Of a stretch of 64,000 nucleotides of DNA, positions 26,701-39,400 are shown one piece after another. Both the position numbers and the translations under genes were made by a program. The notes beneath the pieces are model-generated. The model made no database searches. It saw only the letters and a program-made list of their open reading frames with translations, and was not told the origin of the DNA. The DNA is from Brachypodius melanocephalos (Eukaryota > Chordata > Aves > Passeriformes > Pycnonotidae). Each line of letters starts with the position of its first letter. Position 1 is the stretch's first letter. Location: assembly GCA_013398615.1 (NCBI GenBank), contig VZSR01000170.1, forward strand, positions 684,896-748,895, in the 5' to 3' direction.

Positions 26701-29261
26701 GCTTACAGCCCCCAGCACGACTACTTCCAGCTTCTTTTCCCTTTTCAGTTGCAGAAAACTGCAGTCAGACAGACAATGGAGGGAGGTTTTTTGTTGTTAA
26801 GTTGTGGTCTTAGGATACTGTTGGTTATCAGTGTTTTCAGACTCGTTGACAGGACACACACCAAGCAGCCAATATGCCAGCTGCTGCCCCTGACGCAGAA
26901 GCTGCCACACACTCGGAGGCTTGGATAGAACCCACTTGGGTGGCTCTGGCATCAGCTGCAGATGAGTTAGTGCTAGCAGTAAAAACACTGTCCCCAGAAG
27001 GTCACCTGTCCCCAAATGCTGCTTCTCTAAGGACACCTGCTCTGGATCTTTTTCCTAAGCTGTGCCAAACAAAAAGGTTTGCTTATGCCAAAAACACAAA
27101 GCCTCCTTCTCTCTGTTCCCCTACTGACAGCCTAAGAGCCAGTGAATTTATGACATTGTCACTACAATGGCCAAACTCTCTTTGGTTTCAAAAAAACTTC
27201 AGCTTTGACATCCACAGTAGGATCCCTAACGAGATTATCTCTCTGCAAAGCTAATTTTTCTAACACACTTAGGTCCATCAGCCACTGCTGAAACTCCTAC
27301 TGGCTGCAATAGAGGGTAAATTTCAGAGCACAGACACAGGACAGCTTCTGTGGGATGTGCAGGAAGCTGTCCCAGGATCTGAAGAAAGCTTCCTCTGAGC
27401 AGCAGAGGCCCTCTCTGCACTGAGGCCACAGCAGTGGCTTTTGTTGGTACTGTAAGAAATGCCATGCCCGGCACCCTGGGGCAGTGCTCTGAACCACTGG
27501 AGCAATGAAAACAACTGAGGAATTGGATGCACTCCCTCTCATCAAGAAGGGCCCTGTGTATCAAGTCTCACTATGATAAGAAGTGTCAGGGACCTCAGGT
27601 GAGCTACAGGCATGCTGCTACAGCTCTTAACTGATTGCACCAAATACTGAAATCACAGTCAAAGGTGAGTGTTTGCAGTTCTAGAGATAATGTCTGCACT
27701 TTGCATGGTAACATCCAACCCCCAGCATCAGCTAGTGCAGGGGCCCTCAAGAACCAAGAAAAGAGTAGGGCTGGGCAGATCCCTTGTTATCCCCTGCCTC
27801 ACCTGTGCAACACCACTTGCCAATGGTACAGGATGCTATAAAACATTCAAATACTTCAGTAATAAAGTTTGGACATGAGAGACAGATGGAGAAAGCCATC
27901 TGATGATGTCATCTGGGACTGGGATTTGGAGGATCACACTTAGGTGAAAGCCTTCACACAGACAAGAATCAGCCCAGTATTTTTCTCCAAACTCTGAAGG
28001 AGTTTTTAAATCCATAGCACTTTTTCCTCCTCTTCGTACTCATACAGAGGGGTCCATCCAAGTTCATACTGCATAACCTTTGCTGCCATTCCATTGCTTC
28101 TGTTGTCTCCACTTAGTATTTACAATGCACCAAATAAGTCATGCAGCAAAACAAGGAAGAAGAAAACAACAGACCAAAAGGTGCTGCACCTATAACACTG
28201 CTGGCCTCTCTGGTCTGCAAAAAACCCACACAGGCTATTTAGAAACCCAGAAAGGCAGGGAATATTAGAAGAGTACAGAAAAAGAATGCTATTTCCAAGC
28301 ACATTGCTTGTGTCCCCAAACAGAACATCATTGTCTGATACCACTTTTAATCACATTTTGGTTTTTAGTTGTGTACAGTATACTCAACCAAAGTTCATAA
28401 TAGGCAGTCCTCATCTGATTTATATGAAGACCATGAGTACTGCATGAAGAGGATTTTCTTTTAAACACAAGTTCTGCCTTGGCTGAAAGTGAATGGCTGT
28501 TTTATTTCCCCATAAATATGTATGTAAAGGTCTCAGCTGAAGAACTTGGAAGAGATTACCTATTTGCACATTACAAAGGCACAGGTCCTCAGACATTTTT
28601 CTACTAATTTCATACATAGTGCTAATACTTAATAGTGAAAGAGTAACCCTTCCATATTAGACCTGAAAAATTCCTGCAGTTGGCTCCAACTCAGGTCTAA
28701 GATATGGATGGGAATAATGCAAAAACCAAATTCTAATCTCTCAGACTACTGGTAGTTATTGCCTTGGTTGGCTGGCTTATCTTTCAGAGAAGACAGGGAC
28801 TAAATCAATGACAGACATTATCCCACCAAGTAACAACAACTGGGAAATCAGCAACAAGTCCTGGGGTAACAAGAAGTGACTCACTACAGGCTAAAAAGAA
28901 CTTTTCAGCATCCCTCACAATGAAGATATCCAAGACCACATTCTAATGCTCTTCTGGAGACAGCTGAAGGAAACTCTCCAGGCTACAAAACTGATGAATA
29001 GCTTCAGCATAAGCATGTCAGAAAGGTGCAATGAGACATGAATGCCTTTTAGTCCTAAAGGATGTGCCAGCAGCCCCTACCCAGCATTTGGTTTGCAGCT
29101 ATATTGTGCACCAAAAGAACACAAAGAGAAACCACCAAAAGTCTTTTCATGGCTCAAGGGTAAAAAAATGAATCCTTTCTGGCTCCAGTGGAATCAGATA
29201 CAGCCAACACACAGCATGGGAGACTTTTCAGACGTTCTAGAAATATTAAGTTTGGACTGGG

Positions 29262-29380
29262 AAAAAAACCCAATAAAAAACCCACAACAAAAAAAAGCAA
29301 GAACAACAAAAGCAACAAAAACGAAATAAATAGAAAAGAAAAAACAATAAAAAAGAAAAAAAGCTTAAAAAAAATAAGCT
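29262..29380 (+). repeat. A-rich low-complexity tract
   Basis: About 120 bases are made almost only of A runs broken by single C and G bases (AAAAAACCCACAACAAAAAA style). It could be a decayed poly(A) of a retroposed sequence, but no upstream element was recognised and no target-site duplication was seen. Open frames crossing it are compositional artefacts. Confidence 0.8.
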
Positions 29381-29984
29381 TCAGTGATGTCCACTGAAAC
29401 CTACATATACCCACAGGTAACAGTTCTTTCCTGTTCTTTTCTGAACTCATCTTCCAGGCTAAACAATAACTGAACCAGTCCTTTTCTTATGCCAGTTGGA
29501 ATAAAATTCCTCAGCTCATGCAGGTCTCTGTCAAGCCTGGCAGGCAGTGAAACACTGTCAGCAAGGCCAGACAACCTTTGGAGGTCATCAAGTCTCTTTG
29601 TGGGCTTCTAAAAGATGTTTCACTCTCAGGGTGATAAAATTTCCCAGTACCAGACAAGATATATAGCTTTTTAGAGCTATCTAAGCCACAGAGTTTTGCT
29701 AGGCTCTAGCAAATCAAAACTGCTCTCAGTGAAGCCAAAATCTGTCAAAAATGATGTTCAGTCCTTTGATAGATCAGGTCCCAAGTGCCCACTTTTTACT
29801 GCTGATGGAGGCATGTCACAGTGTGCTTGTTCCTGGAACTCTGAGGCACTGCTGTGAAATGCTCATTTTGAAAAAGAGCACTTTAAAAGAGGAAATATTT
29901 TGCCTTTCTGGACATTTACTGTCCAAGGATCCCAAATCCTCTAAGGATATCACCCAGACCTCTCAGCACCCAGGAGAGAGAAGA

Positions 29985-30075
29985 CAACTTGACAGAACAG
30001 GGTACAGCTAGGATGTGGGACTTGCCCCAAATCAGAGAGTTTATCAGTTACAGATTCAGAGCTGAATCTACATTC
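29985..30075 (-). mobile_element. Possible MIR-like remnant, minus strand
   Basis: Plus-strand text GGGACTTGCCCCAAATCAGA followed by AGTTACAGATTCAGAGCTGA and CATTCTCTTGGAATACAAACC resembles, with many mismatches, the reverse complement of MIR (ACTTGCCCAAGGTCACACAG, then AGTGGCAGAGC, then GAACCCAGG). It ends about 180 bp from the HECW2 exon at 30258. The match is weak. Confidence 0.3.
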
Positions 30076-30257
30076 TCTTGGAATACAAACCCACATTTTC
30101 ATGGAAAGACTACCCATTTCTCTGTACCACAATACAATGCAGAGCAAATATTATGTTCAATTTTGATATAAAGATATATAAAGCAGGCAGGGAAAGCAAG
30201 GCATAGCACAATGACAACAGAACATAGATGGAAACAAAAAATGTCAGCACGACTTAC

Positions 30258-30352
30258 AGGAGCTGCGTTGTTTTTCACTGTCACACTTGGAGTCGTGGCT
30301 CGTAGCGCCCCACTCACGCCATGGTAGTACTTGAAGCAGATCTTTGTTTCAG
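30258..30352 (-). CDS. HECW2: HECW2 internal coding exon (end of HECW_N domain, before C2)
   Basis: This is the next HECW2 coding exon downstream of 60214-60321. On the minus strand the acceptor is a run of about ten T followed by CCCAG (AG at 30353-30354) and the donor is GTAAGT (30252-30257). The exon is 95 nt. Its first two bases complete the proline codon split with the previous exon (C|CT), then 31 codons follow and it ends in phase 0: ETKICFKYYH-GVSGALRATT-PSVTVKNNAA-P. The string KICFKYYHGxSGALRATTP is a hallmark shared by HECW1 and HECW2; valine in YYHGVSG and the ending fit HECW2, where I recall NSAAP in human, so NNAAP here is probably a normal lineage substitution. It closes the N-terminal domain; the C2 domain should begin in the following exons. 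The next exon (beginning IFKS in human, as I recall) was looked for on the minus strand down to position 1 and not found. Confidence 0.96.
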
Positions 30353-31369
30353 CTGGGAAAAAAAAAATCAAAAGGGACATTTAGGATTGGAAAAACTGTC
30401 AGGGGTAATGTGCATGATCACCTGCAGCTCACAGGCACAAGGCTGGCAAGCAGTTAAACTGCAAATGGTTCATTCTGGCTGGATGGCACAACAGGATACC
30501 TCCTGCCTCTGATCTTCCCCTTCGCCAGGCTGAAATTTAGAGTTTGGTTCATGGATTTAAAACAGTTAAAATTCAAACCTTTTCTGAGCAGAAGTTAACA
30601 CAGACAGACCTTAGAGCACCTGATCAGCATCCTTTAGGAAGAAAAAAAGTAGGGACAAATAAATCTTCCCTGTTCAGACATGCCAAGCACTAATGTGCAG
30701 AGAAATTGAGGAACTTCCTTAGGACAAGATTGCATATCTGCTCATTGACAGGTTTCACTGTGCCAATTTGCTCTGGCCTTGGTCAAGGCAAGGACATAGA
30801 TCTCCACAGATTAACTGCTCTGCCAGTTACTACATTAAAGCATTTTCAGGAATAGCAGAGTACCACCAGACCCTGCCTTAGTGTACTTCCACTGCCTTCT
30901 AAAGATTTAAATTAGGTGAGGAACATAGGAAAAGTCATGATTTTTGACACTCATAGTGCTGCTTTTTGCTACATGCACTGACATTGAGGGAAACTCATCT
31001 CAAAAACTGTATTGAGGCACAGAAATGAAAACAAGTGTTTGTTAACCACCCTCTCACAACTCACTTTCTTGTCTGCTACAAGAATGAAAGAGAGTTCCAG
31101 CCAGCTTCTGTGTTGGTCTGTGACTACAAACAGATGCAAAGTGCTGCTATTTGCCTACCTGCCTGGAACTAGTAACTTGCTGGAGCTCATCCTGGCCTGC
31201 CTGCTGGCATGCAATTTTCTTCCACAGTAACCAAGATGTGAACTGGCCTGGTATGTGCCTACGTACAGTTGGGACCCAGCAATTATGCAGTGTTACATAC
31301 GTAACAGGTATGTTTGTGGGATCTGAAAAACGCCTGTTTAAATAAAAGCAGCTCTCACATCTTCTAGTT

Positions 31370-31509
31370 TTAATGGGATAAAGACATGGAAATGTTCATC
31401 TGTTCCAAGATTTTCCTTAAGACCTTGTTTTGCAGCTGCTGCTGTAGCTCTGGGAAAACACCAGCCTTTGCCAGCAGAGGCACAAAAAGGCTCACGGTCA
31501 CTACAGTGC
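31370..31509 (-). CDS. Candidate alternative terminal exon in HECW2 (hypothetical)
   Basis: On the minus strand a long T-rich tract ends in TTTGTACGTAG (AG at 31510-31511), a good-looking acceptor. The following 140 bases start in the phase needed after exon 60214-60321: its dangling C plus GC gives Arg. They then read 45 codons to a TAA stop at 31370-31372. The predicted tail has a hydrophobic start (TVVTVSLFVPLLAKAG) and a helix-like, glutamine-rich part (ELQQQLQNKVLRKILEQ). No AATAAA polyadenylation signal is obvious just downstream; an ATTAAA overlaps the stop. I know of no HECW2 isoform that ends this way. Frame compatibility has a one-in-three chance by luck, and 45 open codons are unremarkable, so this stays a weak hypothesis. 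Use of this exon would give a truncated protein without C2, WW or HECT domains. Confidence 0.15.
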
Positions 31510-34053
31510 CTACGTACAAAGACAATAAAAAAAAATGCCATTTACCTGTTTTAACACACAAATTGCATTGCAGTTTTATTATCAGTAACAAAATTACTGA
31601 AATCACTGCAGCTGTAACAAAAAATGTTAAGAGCTGAGACTGTGACCACAGGTTACGGCACTGTGATCTGCTGTTTGTGGATCCAAGAAACAACTGTGTA
31701 GCACTTCAGGTGGAAGCGAAACCTGGGACATGAAAAGTAGTGGAGACCCTCAAAACTGCAGGCTTGAATTTCTTGCCCAGATACCTACACAGGAACATAG
31801 GTGGAAAGAGAAATCCTGATATTTTTTGAAAGACAAAATAATTTTAGAAGTGTAAAGCCTTCCCAACTTTCACACGTCACTTGGGAAATGAAAAGCAAAG
31901 AAGTGATGTTGCCAAGTAGTTCAAGCACTGCTTGCTTTCAGGTGGCTTCCCAGTCCTCTAACCTGAGAGGTGCTGCAGGAATGTGCATTGATGAGAACCA
32001 CAGTGCCAGTGCACTTATTAAAATTTTTAAATTTGTCACCGTATTTTCCATCCCCACAGCCTGCTCTTCACCAGACGACCACATGCACATTTCTGCTTCT
32101 ACAGTGAAAATACAGCCTCTCCCCCTATATCCAAAATGTGTACATGTGTCCCATTTACTTCACAGTTTTCCACAAGAATTGGAACAGAACAGAGAGTCCT
32201 TCAGCACCTCCACGAGGCGCTGTGGGGCCCATCCTGGGGTTGAATTCATAACTATAACCCCAAATGAAATTCTGCAACTTCAAGAGATTTGCTTGAGGTA
32301 TCAGTGCAGTTGAGCAAGCGACCTTGTTGCACCTGGAAGCAGCAGTTGTTTCCTTTTGGCAGCAAAAAAAAAGCTGGATGAGCCTGTGAGACAGAAAAAC
32401 TGCAAGTCCAGATTGTATTTTCATGTCGTAATTTTCTCTACAGGACTTTTAACAGCTCAGCAGCTAACTCATTTACTGCGCTGACAGGACAGCAAAAGCT
32501 GAGGATATCACAATAGCTAAAACATGCCGTTCTCGCCAATTATTCAAATCTTAATTTTCTTCTCCCCTGGAGATTTTTAGCTACAGTTTGTATGGAACAT
32601 TGAGAGCTAGAATAAAGAGAAGCCTTTAAAAAAATTATTAAGTTTTGTAGTTAATAAAATATAACTTCAGGTATTAGCTTGTATGACAATGTTCAGACCC
32701 CACAGCAGGAAATCTCATCGTAGGTTGACAAGTAGGAAATCAGTTACCATGTGCATCAGGAAAATTTTAAAAGAATCCATTTAATTAAAAGTATTAGAGA
32801 GAACAGAAGGCAAGAATATATTCATGTGTAGTTAATCTGGATATTAATACCACTTTCAAGGATAAAGGACAACGAAGATGACTGAATATGTATTTGGAAA
32901 AGAGCCATGTGGTTATTACAGGTTCCTCTCAGTTTCACATTACTATTTCTAATTTAATTTGCAACCAACCTGCCCACATACAGGTGCAAACTGCAAGAAA
33001 GCATCTCAAGAGAGATACAAGTGTCGCACCCAATCCAAAACAGTGGCACTGCTGGAGCCATTCATCGAGCAGTAATAAAGGTGGTGATTAGGTGATGAAA
33101 TGTCAAAGGTTTCATTCAGAGAACAGATCTGAGACAATATGTCTTATGGAGACCTTCATAGATTGAGAAATTGCTCTAGAACCATTAGGGGAACAACATT
33201 TTCTTTTTTTCTAGATTCCTCCCTCTCCCTTTTGCTCATATTGTTTTCAGATTGAAAATGTTCTGCAAATTACTATTTTCAGTGGAGAGATGAAGCTTCA
33301 GCAAGTATAAAGCGTGCAAAATGATATACAATTTCTTTATGTATAAAAATGCCACTAGGATCCTAGTCGGCCATTTTTTGGCCATGGACCATTCTTTCCA
33401 AATAACATTGTTGGTGCCACGTCTTTCACTGCAATAGAGTCCCAACATTTTAATCCATCTGAAGATTGCTCTTGCATTCCTGAATCACCACTGAGACATT
33501 TCCAAAACACATGCAGAAACCTGTGGGCTTGGTACCACTGCCTCTGCAGGCGAACAAAAAGCACTGGAAGTATTGGTAAGGCAGTGATATAAATTAACCT
33601 GAATATTATCCAGCTGGCATTTGTAAATAATGTATAATTACAAAGACTGTTTGGATTGTAGTCTTGTAGATTAGCTTGTTCTGAAATAAAGGAGACCATT
33701 TAATTCTGTCCTGCTGCCCTAGCTACATGACAGAGTGCACAGGTTAGGAGCAAGTATTGTCCAGTTAATCCCCAGTTAAAAATAAATGTGCACCATTGTT
33801 ATTTTCATCTCTAATTATTTAGAGATCACTGGACCAAATAATGAAGTTATGATATTAAAGTCAGGAAGTAATGAGGTTAATTTCTTCTTTCAATTAGCAA
33901 TAATGTCAGTGAAACTGGTAAATCTTCCAAGAGATGAGATGCCTAAAGATGCTCAGAAATAGTCCTGCCTGTGACAACTACCAAACTACTCAGCATTCAC
34001 ACAGATAAAAAACAAAACAGCACTTTACTCCCTTTACACCAGGCTTGGTATCT

Positions 34054-34058
34054 CCATT
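34054..34058. repeat. Target-site duplication, left copy (CCATT)
   Basis: The five bases CCATT sit directly before the TG terminus of the LTR at 34059 and are repeated exactly after its CA terminus at 34645-34649. Confidence 0.8.
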
Positions 34059-34644
34059 TGTGCCGGTTTTGGCTGGAGTAATTTTCTTCACAGTGGCTGG
34101 TATCGGGCTATATTTTGGATTTGTGCTGAACACAGGGTTGATAATATAAAGATGTTTTAGTTGTTGCTGAGCAGGGCTCACAGAGAGCCAAGGACTTTTC
34201 TGTTTTTTGTACGGCCATACTGAGGGTTAGACTGGGTGTGCATAGAAAAGAGGGAAGGGACACACGCCGAGACTGGTGATCCAAACAGACCAAAGGGATA
34301 TTCCAGACCACACAACATCACACTCAGTATATAAAATGGGGGGAAGAAGGAAGAAAGGAGTTATGTTTAGAGTGATGGTGTTTGTCTTCCCAAGTAGCCA
34401 TTGCACGTGATGAGACCCTGCTCTCCTGGAGATGGCTGAACACCTGCCTGCCCATGGGAAGTGGTGATAAAATTCCTTGTTTTGCTTTGTTTGTACGCAC
34501 CGCTTTTACTTTTCCTACTCAACTGTCCTCAGCCCACGAGTTTCCTGGCTTTTATCTTTCCAATTCTCTTCCTGATCCCACTGGTGGGGGAGTGAACAAG
34601 CGGCTGACTGGGACTTGGCTGCTGGCTGGGGTTGAACCATGACA
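34059..34644 (+). mobile_element. Solo LTR of an avian endogenous retrovirus (ERVL-like), with 5-bp TSD
   Basis: A 586-bp element begins TGTGCCGGTTTTGGCTGG and ends GGTTGAACCATGACA, giving TG...CA termini. It is flanked on both sides by CCATT (34054-34058 and 34645-34649), a perfect 5-bp target-site duplication. A 5-bp duplication is usual for ERVL-type elements. It contains a TATA box (TATATAAAA, 34328-34336) and the characteristic segments GATATTCC upstream of the TATA and CCCACGAGTTT, CTGGGGTTGAACC near the 3' end. It shares these blocks with the LTR at 19143-19740 but lacks that copy's (ATT/ATC)n stretch, so the two are different copies and probably different subfamilies. No internal retroviral sequence adjoins it, so it is a solo LTR left by recombination. 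It is antisense to HECW2, the orientation usually tolerated in introns. Confidence 0.88.
34328..34336 (+). promoter_or_regulatory. LTR TATA box (TATATAAAA)
   Basis: The motif lies in the context CTCAGTATATAAAATGGGGGG, at the same place within the LTR as the TATA box of the other copy. It would direct plus-strand transcription, antisense to HECW2. Whether it is active cannot be told from sequence. Confidence 0.5.
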
Positions 34645-34649
34645 CCATT
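34645..34649. repeat. Target-site duplication, right copy (CCATT)
   Basis: This exact match to 34054-34058 immediately follows the CA end of the solo LTR. The pair marks the integration site. Confidence 0.8.
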
Positions 34650-36109
34650 ATACACTGACTGTGTTACAGCTCTCTGCTGCATTGGTATAGATAACAAAAC
34701 CCCCAGTTGTATGCTCAGATTCACTGCTTCAACTATTGCAGATGCACAAAAAATACAGCTGCCCCAAAGGAAGGCCCTCAAGACACAGCAAGGCAAGATA
34801 ATCAGAACCAGGCAACACGAGGAGTGATTCTCTTTTCCTCCTTGCACAAAGCACCTGTGTGGGCCACAGAGGTTACAAGGAAGGGAGGGAAACTGAGGTA
34901 TACTTCATCCCTGGACACCAGAGATCACTCCCTATTCAGAGGAAAGCACTGAGAAGTCTGACTTCTGCTAGAGAAACTCTGCTGTAGGTCTTCATCCCTC
35001 TCACAAGAAAAAAAAGTTAATTTCACAAAAATGATTTCACTATCAAAGCCCTGAGTTATCTCAGTTACCAAATCAATTTTGCAAATTTCACTGGAACACT
35101 AACTTACCAGCTGAACATTACTCAGGCAATAGTTTACACTGCCTCTGCAACCACTCAGCCCCTGAAAACACTTGATTCCTTATGAAACTGAAATGAGAAG
35201 AGGCAAAATCTAGTAGAGTCTGCTGATGAATTGCAACTGGAAGTATTGAAGGCTGAAAGTCTCCAAGAGGTCTCCTAGTTCCCACCATCCAGCCACTTTT
35301 CTGTCAGTGTAATTTGTCCTGTTGGTTTATTGGATATCCTTTCCCTTTAACATACTTCTACTCCTACTCATCTTCCTCATTCCCTCAGAGTCCTCAAAAC
35401 TATCATAAATGTCTTCTCAAAAGTTCACTTGATCTTATAATTAATTCTCTGTTCCTTGCTTACTAAGATCAACTTGATCTCAGAGGTTTAGTTTTCACTT
35501 AAAGGTGGATTTATTCTTTCAAATATTAAAAAAAAGCTCTGCCAAGATTATGCAGTTTCTTTCATTGAGCTAAAAAAACCCCAGAACACCCAAATGAGTA
35601 TTTCAAGGAAGACTATATTCTTTGGGGGAGGCAGGAAGTCAGCTGGTATCTGCTATGCATGTGAGATGCACCTGGGGCACTTCAACAAGCTTGTTGTGAT
35701 TTACTCCCACGACACTTTTTGTTTCAGTTAAATAGCTGAGATGACTAGGCATTAGGTAGGAATTTCTCACTGCTGTAAAAACCTCTCAGGGAAGTAATGC
35801 CAGTCTTAAAAACTGAGTCATTTTTGATCAATTCCATCTATTACTAAGAGAGCTGTTGTTGCTCTTTTGGGGAAACATTGTGCATAAAGAATGAAAGGTG
35901 TCAAAACCAGTAATGAAAAGGTAGCTGTCTCTGGTAAATGGTTGGGAACCAAGTGAACCAAATCAGACAGCAAAGCAATTAAGTTATGAGTCATAAAGTT
36001 TTCCCTAGAGAGAAGCCAGAAGTGGAATAAACAAATATATGATGCTGTGCTGTGGGACTATCCTGAATTAAAGTAGCCACGGTGATCTCTAGAAGTGGAG
36101 ATAGCTTGT

Positions 36110-36460
36110 GTTAAAGTAAAGACTGTGAGTCAATGGAGGGGGAGAACTGTTTGAATACAATATGGAAACTGGGAGAAGCATATGAAAAAAAAACAGGACG
36201 AGGAATTACAGTGGGAGGCCAAAACAGAGAGAGATTAAAGGCAGTTTATATGCAGAACTAAGTGACTAAGCAATGTCCTTGAGGCGGGGAGAGGATTGAG
36301 ATTATAAAAAAAATCACTGCACAGAATGGGACGGGGAGAAAGCAGAGAGACTACAACTGTGTAAACAAGACTAAAAGAGACTAAAAGAAAAGAAAGCAGA
36401 GAAAAGGAAACAAAGCAAGGAAAGGCAGACAGGGAAAGAGTAAGAAAGTCAAACTTGAAG
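36110..36460 (+). repeat. Purine-rich tract
   Basis: About 350 bases are dominated by A and G on the plus strand, including GGAGGGGGAGAACTG, a run of nine A, a direct duplication of AGACTAAAAG near 36368 and a long AAAGAAAGCAGAGAAAAGG run. No gene or named repeat was recognised. Confidence 0.5.
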
Positions 36461-39400
36461 AGTCACTGAGACCTTCAGGAAGCATGGAGCAATGTATAAA
36501 CTGTATCAGCAGCTATCTGTGAAACCTGGTGTGCTCGTCATGTCCACCTCTCATGCCTGACCTCCCTTCTCTACCTGCTGCTGCCTCCAGTGCCCATCTC
36601 CTCCTTATGAATATCACTGTAAGCGTAGAGAGCAGGTAAATTGTGCAACACAAAGAGGTGAAACCCAGAGTTCCTGAATCAGCGTGAGCCTTTCCCCAAG
36701 CATCAATAGTTTTTAGACAAATTTAGGAAGTTTCTCACAATATTGTACCTGCCCTGTCAGCACAGAATTAATACTCATAATGAAGATAAAAGCTAAAGTT
36801 ATTACTGGCAGATCTAATTTGTACTTACAGTGTTAATACATGGTACTGTTTATTTCCATCATGTAGGCCTTCTGCTGCTCCATGCAAACAATGGCTTTTA
36901 TTTCTGGTGCTCTATCAGTAAAACTGCCTGTTCCAGGCATTGGCTGTCTCCAACACGCAATGGGTGACACTACAGCCATCAAGCTGGTTTGCTACTCAGC
37001 TGCCTAGGGACCATGTATTTCCTTAAGCTGTAGACTCCATCTGGTCACACTCTTTGTTTAGCATCACAACCGCCTATGGCTTTCCAAAAGATCTCAGTTT
37101 TTAGACAACTAACAGTTTAGTAACCAAAGAAGGTCTAAACAGACGTGTTTCTTTAATCCCTGTGGTAGAATTTCTTCAAATTTTCTGATTACTTTTTCCT
37201 TGTTCTGCTCTAAAATACGCACAAACACTTAACAGGCTTCTTTAGAGAAACTGCAAGACTTGAGATTTTATAGTCTCACCTTTTAGATAACTATAACATT
37301 TCCCAGCAAGAAAGAAAGAAGTATTTGGAGCCAGAATTAAGGCTGACTAGTATATATCAGCAATTTGAGGAACAAATATTTTGAAGGAAAATCTAATAGC
37401 TCAAAAACAAGGAGTAGAACACTCAGAATATTTCTAATCAAGTTTTAACTTAAGCCAAAAATCCACACTTGACAAAATACATAAATGCATAGTTAGAACA
37501 TTCAAATAACCTTAATTCTGCACCAATAATATATTTCAGTATTTGTAATTGTAACTGATATTTGAAGAACAGATAAGATGATCTTAGTATTTTCTTTTAT
37601 CTTCAGAAGTTGTTGCAGACTGTTTCTTCCCAAGGGTTGCACACTGAGGGCTGGAGCTATCTCCTTTATAACAGGAGAACTGATTATTATCATTTATTAC
37701 ATCATTGATTCTTTGTTCCATTGATCTGCAGATACTTTCCCCTATTGACTTTCACTTTTATTTCCTTTGCTTGATGATTTGATTCAGCAGCTACCTGCCA
37801 TGACAAGAGTAGGAGGGGAAATTACTACACTATTAACAAATCTGTAGTCACAAATCTTCATATCCAATCTTCTCTGTCCTAAGTTCACCTGTTTGGGCCC
37901 TCAGTGTTGCAAGCTCCACACTATACTGATTTTGAGTCTACCTTTGTACAATCCACCTCCATTATTATGCTCTTATAGGAAGTGACGTGTATCTGCCTAC
38001 CCATGACTGCACTGGGAAGATTTTCAGGTGTGGACTCCTGAGCACAAGATAAAATCACACTGTGTTTGCCTTATGAAAATAAAGACATCTAGGAATTTCT
38101 ACTGCAGGACAGATACAACAAAGTGGCTCTGTAAACTGTTGTTCAGGGAAAGCAGACAGATCTAATTTCAATAGGCTGCTGCTTATATGCTGCCCTCATA
38201 AAAGCTGTCCTATTGGCAAGACTCATTACTAAAGAACGCTAGCAGCTGGAATGGCTGTGTGCTTATACATTTCAGCACTTTCATGTATTTCTCCATAAAG
38301 GCAGTACATGCAGCATTGCTGATTATGAAAGTTGTTTGACGTTTTTCATTATCCACCTTGTTTGCAGATGCTTCTACATTTTCAAATATACATACATTTG
38401 GAATAAAATTTTGTGTGCTGGATGTCCACCTCGTATCTTCAGAAAGGCACAGCAAGAAAATTTCATCCAGAAATTTGTAGCTGAGGATAAGGAAAAACCA
38501 TGGTGTTTTTACCCATGAAAAATTTCTGAGGACCATTTTTTTTACCCCCAAGTTAATATGTGCTTAATTTAGTGACTTCTGCTCCATATCTCCTCATGTT
38601 CCTGTAAAAGTACATTAAAATTCATGAACCTCATAAGCCTCTCTAAAAAATTCAGTTTGATATGCTCATTTGAGATATCTTTGATTTTACCATCTAAGTG
38701 CCCAGTGCTGTGCTGACCATGTTCCAAACTGTCAGTAAGACAGGCTTTTTCTGCAACACAGATCTAAGTTTCCCCTGGCTGTGCCCCATCTGGAAGCAGA
38801 ACTGCATCTCTGGGTATCTCCCCAGTATTCAAAACTGGGCATGAAAGAGGAGAATATGAACCCACTCACAATTTGCCTCCCTTGAAGGAAGAGACAGGTG
38901 GCTGGGGGTATCACAACATAGGGTGGGAAACAGGAGCGAGGACAAAACCAAGTAAAATGGTGAAGAAAAACCACTGTGATTTGCGGTGCTCATAGGCCTG
39001 AGTAGAGAAGGATCTGAGGAGAGCAGGTAGCAGAGCACTGTTTCAGTCTTGCTAGAACAAATGAGCTCTGCCAGCTGCCTTTACGGTGGGAGCACAATGC
39101 GTGTACAGGGGCTCTTGTATTCAAGCTCCCAATTAAGCAACTACAGGGGAACGGCAATGGGATCTAAGGTCAGTCTGCTGGCTAAATTCTCTCCAGACAG
39201 GAAGGAGTTGGAATGCATTAAAATCTGCAGCCATCCAGCATCGTTCATTATAGTCCAGTTCATCATGGACAACAGTCTGTACCATCAAGTGCCCAGTAAA
39301 TCTGGCATTTAGATTGACAACTGGAGTCAAGGCAGGCTGAGTGAGGCAGAGTAGATCAAGTCAAAGCTTCCACAGATAGCCATCACAGGAAAGGTGAGTG

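Larger units (their letters stand above)
1..30257 (-). other. HECW2: HECW2 intron after exon 30258-30352 (partial, at least 30,257 bp, phase 0)
   Basis: The intron begins at donor GTAAGT (30252-30257) and continues past the left edge of the window, because no exon coding for the start of the C2 domain was found. I looked for the codons of several C2 motifs of the family (for example around MFFNPDPYLK and KRFLGKL) in all minus frames and saw none. Repeats and structured segments are listed separately. Stretches 1-3540, 5440-8490, 9730-14010, 14620-19140 and 19890-29260 otherwise show only ordinary AT-rich intronic sequence. Confidence 0.88.

Noticed and set aside
31510..31693. Membrane-protein-like translation on the minus strand upstream of the candidate exon
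   Set aside because: The hydrophobic residues come from a T-rich stretch that looks like the pyrimidine tract of an acceptor; no matching gene family.
31801..32313. Longest open frame in the window (170 codons, plus strand)
   Set aside because: It has no recognisable domain and no splice or promoter context, and it is antisense to HECW2 in an intron. One frame of this length is about what chance gives in 64 kb.
19143..34644. The two LTRs as the two ends of one provirus
   Set aside because: The copy at 34059-34644 has its own perfect 5-bp duplication, the copies differ in structure, and a HECW2 exon with ordinary intron lies between them.
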